Of a DNA stretch of 64,000 bases, positions 58,434 through 64,000 are shown piece after piece. The stretch covers positions 23,392,589 through 23,456,588 of the forward strand of contig OZ038320.1 of NCBI GenBank assembly GCA_964035795.1, written 5' to 3'. The position numbers were made by a program, and so were the translations under genes. Each line of letters opens with the position of its first letter. Within the stretch, counting starts at the first letter, position 1. The DNA is from Pterobdella sp. o SKG-2022. Its lineage: Eukaryota > Annelida > Clitellata > Hirudinida > Piscicolidae. The notes beneath the pieces were generated by a model. That model was not told the DNA's origin, ran no database searches, and worked only from the letters and a program-made list of their open reading frames with translations.

Positions 58434-60740
58434 ATGAATACAAACAAATATGATAGAAAGTTAGTAAAGTATTTAATTAAAAGACGTCAAAATAAAATAG
58501 AAAAGTATGTGAAAAAGAAAAATATTAATATTAAAACTTTTTTGTTTAAAAACGGAGATAGTATTTTTCATAAACTTTCATTCTATGGATGCCTAACACT
58601 AATCAAGTAAATTTTCTTTTTAAACTCAATTTAAGTTTCCAATTCAAACTTGAATTTGTATTCAAATTATTAAAAATTTTTTTAAAGGAAACTTTCAAAA
58701 AAACACTTTTATTTTGAACTAAAAAACATCTCTAATGGAAAACTTCCATGTCATTCTTCTGTTCTAGGAGCTCTAGAAAGAATAAGAAACTTTGAAGGTT
58801 TTCAATTTTGTAATAAAACTTTTTTGTTTTCATTTTTCATAAAAAAAATTATACTAATAACATTAAGCTTGAAAATTTTTATACACAGATCATGATCAAT
58901 CAATGAGGACAATTTTGTTTCTTAAAAAATCATGTTCCAAGTCTTTCAAAGTACCAGACAAGTCAGGACTCACTGCCAAGTTTCTTTTCAAAAGTTACAA
59001 AAAACAAGTTAATAGTTTTTTATTTCTACAAAAAATTTTCATTTCAACATAACTGAATATTTTTTCAAAAGTCAACATTGTTCTAATTATATTTCCATTA
59101 CTTTGCATATTGAAGCAAAAACAATTGAAATTTTTTATTAAAATCATTTAATAAATTTATATATTTCTTATCCAACTTTTAAAAATCATTACAGCTCAAA
59201 AAAATTAAAAGACAAGTTTTAGATTCTCAAAAGGATGGCATTGATAGTGACAAAGAATCTTCCCTAGAGCGGCATAGAATTGATGAGGATGAAGACAACC
59301 AAAATGATGACAATGAAAATAGTGGTTTTAGTAAGAATTCTAATGATGATGATTACAATAAAAAATGGAAAGAGAAATTTGAAAAAGAATTGTATTTTGA
59401 TCAAGATGATTCTCAATTCAGTTATTTAGGTTTGGTTATTTTCTTAAATTAAATTGATTCAAGTTATTCCATTAACTTTTATAATTAACTCATATTGCCT
59501 AAGCTTTCTGCATTCTAAATTTCAAGATTGGCCAATTACATAAAGACTTTGTTCTAGGCAATCTACTGTGGATGTCATTTCCATTATGACAACTCCAAGT
59601 ACTGCATACACGAGAACTTGTTTGTATTAAGTCTTTTTGGTGAAGGTTTTTGATGCTGTTTTTCAGAAGCTTATATGAAGGAATTTAAGAAAGTTTTTAA
59701 TGATGGAATGACTTATCTTGTTAGCTGAGCAATATGCAGAAATTTATGATATATTCAATTAACTCTATACTGTAAATGTAGAATTTTGAGTAAATAAGCT
59801 TTTTCTGATATTGTAGCTTATGAAATCCAGAAGGAGTTCGAAGTAGTTAATACTCTTATGTAGACAAGTTTGTCATTCTTTCATGGGAATTAAGTTGAAA
59901 ACTCACAAGTGGTGTTATGCCTTTTTTGAAACTATTTCAATCTTGTTGCATTTATCTGCAAAAGGACACAAATGAGAAATCAAGAGTTTTACATATAATA
60001 CTGCTTGAGTCGATGTTTAGGGAACATAAATAGATTAAACGTTGATGATGGTGATACTGATAAACACTTTTATGAGCAGTCTTTCTTCATTGTGTAAATA
60101 GTCAATTGAATTATATTATAATTTAAATTCAAGGGAATAACTTTGATGACATTCAACTTATATTTTGACAGATTCCTTTTCTGACAACATCAGACCTGAT
60201 TCTTGGGACAACTGGGCAAACGAAATAAGAGAAGAATACAAAAAAAAACAAAGAATAAAAAATAATTTCTATTTCAAAAATACAACTGCCAATACAAAAA
60301 CATCTTCAGCATCATCTTCCCATAACCGTGAAAGAATTGACAGGGAAAGAATTGATAAATTCAATGAAGAACTCAAGAAAAAACATAAAGAAGAAAAAAA
60401 TAAATTAATCATTGATGAAAAACAAAAATATGAAGACAAGTGTGATGGCTTTTTCAAGAATATTGATATGTTCAGCTCACCTATACGTTATGATCAAATA
60501 CCATGGCCTTTTCTTCCTGCAGAGGGTATTGAGAGTTGTCAGATGTGTGTATTGGGACATCTAGGAAAAGATACAGAAGACTATCAGAAAGTGTTGAAGA
60601 GGAACAAAATTAGATGGCATCCAGACAGATTCATGCATCGATGCAAGGGAAAGTTGGATGCAAAGGATGAGAATGTGATAATGGACACTGTCAAGCAATT
60701 GTCTCAGTTGTTTAATGGTTTATCTGAAGCTATCACATGA
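58434..60740 (+). CDS. NFKBIL1: NFKBIL1-like (I-kappa-B-like 1) protein
   Basis: Five in-phase exons at 58434-58606, 58688-58797, 58889-59007, 59195-59429 and 60172-60740 encode 401 residues. A basic N-terminal helix (KRRQNKIEKYVKK) precedes two degenerate ankyrin repeats (NGDSIFHKLSFYGCLTLIK; NGKLPCHSSVLGALERI). Next comes a long acidic, charged middle (DEDEDNQNDDNENSG), then SWDNWANEIREEYKKKQ and a coiled-coil-like Lys/Glu-rich stretch. The conserved C-terminal J-like domain contains IPWPFLPAEG, LKRNKIRWHPDRFMHRC and VKQLSQLFNGLSEAI. WHPDRF with the following LSQ.LN is diagnostic. Human NFKBIL1 is a nuclear protein linked to NF-kB regulation and mRNA processing; no more can be inferred here. 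AATAAA at 60814-60819. Confidence 0.88.
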
Positions 60741-60813
60741 AAATTGACTCATTTCATTATTATTTTTTATCAATACAGCTCAAGTTTTGTTTTTTTATAA
60801 ATCCAGTCTGGCG

Positions 60814-60819
60814 AATAAA
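60814..60819 (+). terminator. Polyadenylation signal AATAAA of the NFKBIL1-like gene
   Basis: A canonical hexamer 74 bases after the stop. Confidence 0.5.
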
Positions 60820-60953
60820 TTTGATTATTTTATACTTCAGTTTTATAAAGAAACCATTATGAATATAAAATGCTGAAAGAAAAAGCAGATGAAATATTTA
60901 TATTTGAATTGAAATTTATTTACTAAAAATCAAATTCAGATCATACATGTAAA

Positions 60954-61028
60954 ACAGGTGCTTACTCTTAACTCAATAAAACTATATATTTCTAGTTAAT
61001 TAGTCTAATGCTCCCTCAATTAAGCTGG
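60954..61028 (-). mobile_element. SINE fragment
   Basis: On the minus strand it shares GAGCATTAGACTAATTAACTAG with the tRNA-like half of the SINE family. Strongly decayed. Confidence 0.35.
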
Positions 61029-61239
61029 AAAATACTTCAAATTTATCTGATATATATTTTTTTGGGATTATTGTTCAAAAGCTTTTGAATTGTTCCCCAT
61101 ATGTGTTATTTGTTTTAATACGACCACGTTTTGAGGTTTCATACTGCCATTTAATGATTTGAAACAATGGTTTCAAATCAAAACTCAATTTAGTGAATTG
61201 GAATGAATCTATGTGTGAAGCGTTATATAGTCAATTGAA

Positions 61240-61740
61240 AAAAACTGAATCAACAAAAACTTGCATCCTTAGTTTCTGTCTCACAAAATAGCTCCGGTGC
61301 CTGGCTGAACTGTATGCCAAACTTTGCAACGGGCGAGCTGCAAGACGACGGATCTTTCAGGTTTGAGATATCCCTCCGTCTTGTATTACGCGTATGCTCA
61401 CTGCAAAAGTGTCGTTGTGGAGCTCAAATAGACGTTCTTGGCAGACATCCGCTATCCTGCAAATTAAGTGCTGGACGCATTCCTAGACATCGTGCACTGA
61501 AAAATTTAATCAAACGCGCCCTAGACAAAGTTGGATTTCCCATAGCTAGAACCAGTAAGCCTTGACAAAGGAGACAGCAAATGGCTTACCATTTTCTCTT
61601 ATAAGATTGGAAAATGCCTCATTTGGGACACTACCTGCTCTGAGTCTCTTTTGCCTTCACACTTGCTTCAAACTGTAGCCAATCTCGGCTGGGCTTCCCA
61701 AAAAGCAGAAATGGCGAAAATGCAAAAATTATCTTTCTTT
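61240..61740 (+). mobile_element. Retroelement C-terminal relic
   Basis: Reads SGAWLNCMPN, then RFEISLRLVLRVCSLQKCRC, GAQIDVLGRHPLSCKLSAGR and RHRALKNLIKRALDKVG. After a frameshift it reads KCLIWDTTCSESLLPSHLL and NLGWASQKAEMAKMQK. This zinc-knuckle-like C.CGA..D..G.H.LSC...SAGR...RH..LN motif followed by WD.TC is widespread at the C-terminus of animal retroelement polyproteins. It is noticeably more GC-rich than its surroundings, consistent with a fairly recent insertion. Confidence 0.65.
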
Positions 61741-62702
61741 TTTTAGATTAAATTTTGTCACTTTTTTAGAAAATAAATACATGTGTTTTTAAAAAAAATT
61801 GTTGAATAGTAAGTTAGGCAGTCAAATTTCACCCATACACAAAATTGCGCTTATAACATTCGCTAAAAAGTTTGGTTTCGGTTGGCCAATTGATAGGTTT
61901 CCCAAGGCGCTATTTTGATATATATTACAGATGCTATGGCATAAAGCTTGTTCAACATTTCTGTTGTGTTGCTTATTCATAAAGCGTGGTTTCACAATTA
62001 ATTTTGCTTTCTTAACCCACAATTTGACAGAAAGCAAAAAAATTTTCACTTCAGAATAGATATGCTGGAAAAAACTTTGCATACAAGAAAGATGAATAAA
62101 TTTAATTATTTAAAGGGGTTTTAGTGAGATCTTGAATATGCTTTACAGGCATTTAAAACCACATCTTTTCACTGAAATGTCTAATAGACATTTTCTCGTT
62201 GTGATCATTAAACTGACATCTCGCTTCAAACAACTAACAGAATAATTTCGTTTGTTTAATTTTTTCTGATTTCCAAATAATCTTTTTTCTAAAAAAATGA
62301 CTCTAAAGGAAAATATCTAAAAATAGATTCCTTTTTCATTACAAGCGAGATACATAAACATGTCTAATAATTGAAATTCGAATATTCTTCTATTATCTAA
62401 AACATAACTTAAGTTTTTCATAGGTTGGTTTAATATAAACTCTAATGGTTTTAATACGTTTTTTTAATTTTCATGAAAATCTGGTATAAGTAATGACAAA
62501 CAAAGGTTCTTGAATAAATTGAGTTTCATAAGAGAAATAATGGAAATCTGACTAAAGGTTGATTGAGATTACATTACAGAAATGCCCTAATAACTATTAT
62601 TTTTTTGTATATAAGCTTAAAAACAAAATTTCTGAATTATTCACCAACTTTTAAATTATATTGAAATTTTTTAACTTTATATTAGAAAACAAAAAAGAAG
62701 TT
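61741..62702. other. Upstream region of the P450 gene
   Basis: AT-rich sequence without recognisable genes. The minus-strand ORF at 61822-62082 shows no family similarity. Confidence 0.4.
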
Positions 62703-63904
62703 ATGTGGGATTTTTGCACACTGACAAACTTCTATATTATAAAACTTGCTTCAAAATGTCTTCAAACTATTGTTATAATGATTGCCTTATGGTTGACTTA
62801 TGTGCTTTTCATTCAACCACTTCTTTCTCCAATGAGGAAAGTTAGTATAATTTGAATTATTTTGACGCGTTTGAAAATGACATTAAATATGATATACTTT
62901 AAATGAATATTTTTAAACTTCAAAATTCACGTATGAAACTAAAAACTTATAAAAACAATAAACATAGAAATTTTAATGGTTGACTCAGGTTCCAGGTCTT
63001 GCATTCAACCCGCTGTTGGGCAACGTGAGGTTCATGTTGCACGGAGAAGCCACTGAGGCTCATATGAAGTTGCATCTTGTTCTTTAACCTTAATTTATTT
63101 TTTCAATTTCTTCTTTCAAAATACTACCTATATATTTCTATTCTAGATTTTAAAAAATTAAATTATTCATTTTTAACATTAAATTTTAAGGTTTTAAAGG
63201 TTTTTTTTACAAAATTTCAAGATTGATTAAAAAGTATGGACCGATTGTGAGGTTTTACTTTTTACTTGGGAGAGAACGGTTATTGGTTGCTGATCCAGCG
63301 GCTTTCAGACATATCATGGTCAATAACGTCAAGAACTATGAAAGGCCAAAAAATAAACTCAAGTGAATAAAAAATATTTTCATGGATATCAAATTCACAT
63401 TTAAACATTTTTATGATAGAAACGTAATGAGGAAATCTAACAAGAAGCATTAAGTCGTCATTATAGGCAGTAAAAATACTTATTGGGCCATTAATTTAGT
63501 TTATAAATGAACACAACCACTCAGATTAATGTATAAGTTGTTACGAAATGGTTTGTTAACATCGGAGGGTAAGGTGCATGCTAAACAAAAAAGATTGATG
63601 GCTCCAGCCTTTAACCACAGTTCTATCGAATGTTGGTGTTTTGACCGCTTAAAGAAAGAATCGCTAATCATGCAGCTATTTATTGTTTTTATTAATTCGA
63701 AATTAATTGTTTTTTTGGCATTTTAGCATTTTCTTTCAAAATTTTTCTTAGTTTCATCGAGTTATATTAACTTTTATTTTTTCATTGATAATGCCAGCAA
63801 TGATACCAATCTTCCAAGAGAAAGTTGAATCATTGGCGGCATTTTGGAAGACCTTGCTGACCAAATCACCTATTGTCCCAGTGCAAAAAGACTTGCAAAG
63901 AATG
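62703..63904 (+). CDS. Cytochrome P450, 5' half (continues beyond window)
   Basis: Exons 62703-62840, 62989-63068, 63200-63362, 63525-63631 and 63798-63904. An N-terminal membrane anchor (IVIMIALWLTYVLFIQPLL) is followed by the proline-rich hinge equivalent (VPGLAFNPLLGNVRF). Then come IKKYGPIVRFYFLLGRERLL, ADPAAFRHIMVNN and the helix C region NGLLTSEGKVHAKQKRLMAP, where W/H..QR normally contacts haem. SMIPIFQEKVESLAAFWKTL follows. The pattern is that of a CYP3/CYP4-clan microsomal monooxygenase. The heme-binding Cys region lies outside the window. The junction of exons 2 and 3 is out of phase by one base beside a run of eight T; see findings. Confidence 0.9.
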
Positions 63905-64000
63905 GTTTGAAATATTCTTTGTATTTATATATGTCTTAATATTATGACGTTTTCACTATAATGTCGTATTTACGTTTTTGTTTGAAGGCAAATTTAACGT

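Overview
This window is from a strongly AT-rich metazoan genome. It has GT-AG introns of tens to a few thousand bases, tRNA-derived SINEs, several non-LTR retrotransposon lineages, a Penelope-like relic and foldback MITEs. The gene set points to an invertebrate: tandem GPI-type alkaline phosphatases, an ADP-ribosyl cyclase with a GPI-like tail, NDUFAF5, PRPF4, an NFKBIL1-like gene and a P450. The GPI-type cyclase would fit a flatworm or another lophotrochozoan, but I cannot fix the taxon from the sequence. The standard genetic code fits every gene model. Most gene models below were assembled by hand from splice sites and protein similarity, because most exons are too short to stand out as long 5'-complete ORFs.

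Layout. 1-829 holds the last four exons of an SH2-domain gene (+). 2005-5557 is a complete 11-exon NDUFAF5 (-). 6480-8450 carries LINE relics and a long CT microsatellite. 8890-13956 is a 14-exon PRPF4 (+). 14657-16721 has a small single-pass membrane protein gene and one acidic orphan exon (both -). 18210-44871 is a tandem array on the minus strand: intact alkaline phosphatase A (18210-28241), gutted pseudocopy C (34401-39071) and intact alkaline phosphatase B (40469-44871). L2/CR1-like, RTE-like and Penelope-like elements, SINEs and trinucleotide repeats are inserted in and between the copies. 46607-47330 has a SINE followed by an unidentified coding relic. 47954-51784 is a complete 9-exon ADP-ribosyl cyclase (-). 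52829-54252 is repeat-rich, including a SINE nested inside a foldback element. 55243-56439 has two divergent exons or genes that begin with signal peptides. 57581-57978 is a weak two-exon candidate. 58434-60740 is an NFKBIL1-like gene (+). 61240-61740 is a retroelement relic. 62703-63904 is the 5' part of a cytochrome P450 (+) that runs off the window.

The genes do not form a pathway. They are a mix of housekeeping functions (complex I assembly, tri-snRNP splicing), cell-surface phosphatase and NAD-metabolising enzymes, and signalling or regulatory proteins. The most distinctive biology is the alkaline phosphatase array with its dead middle copy, the cyclase with a substituted conserved acidic site, and several apparently lineage-specific repeat families. 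I found no clear evidence for a wholly new multi-gene system.
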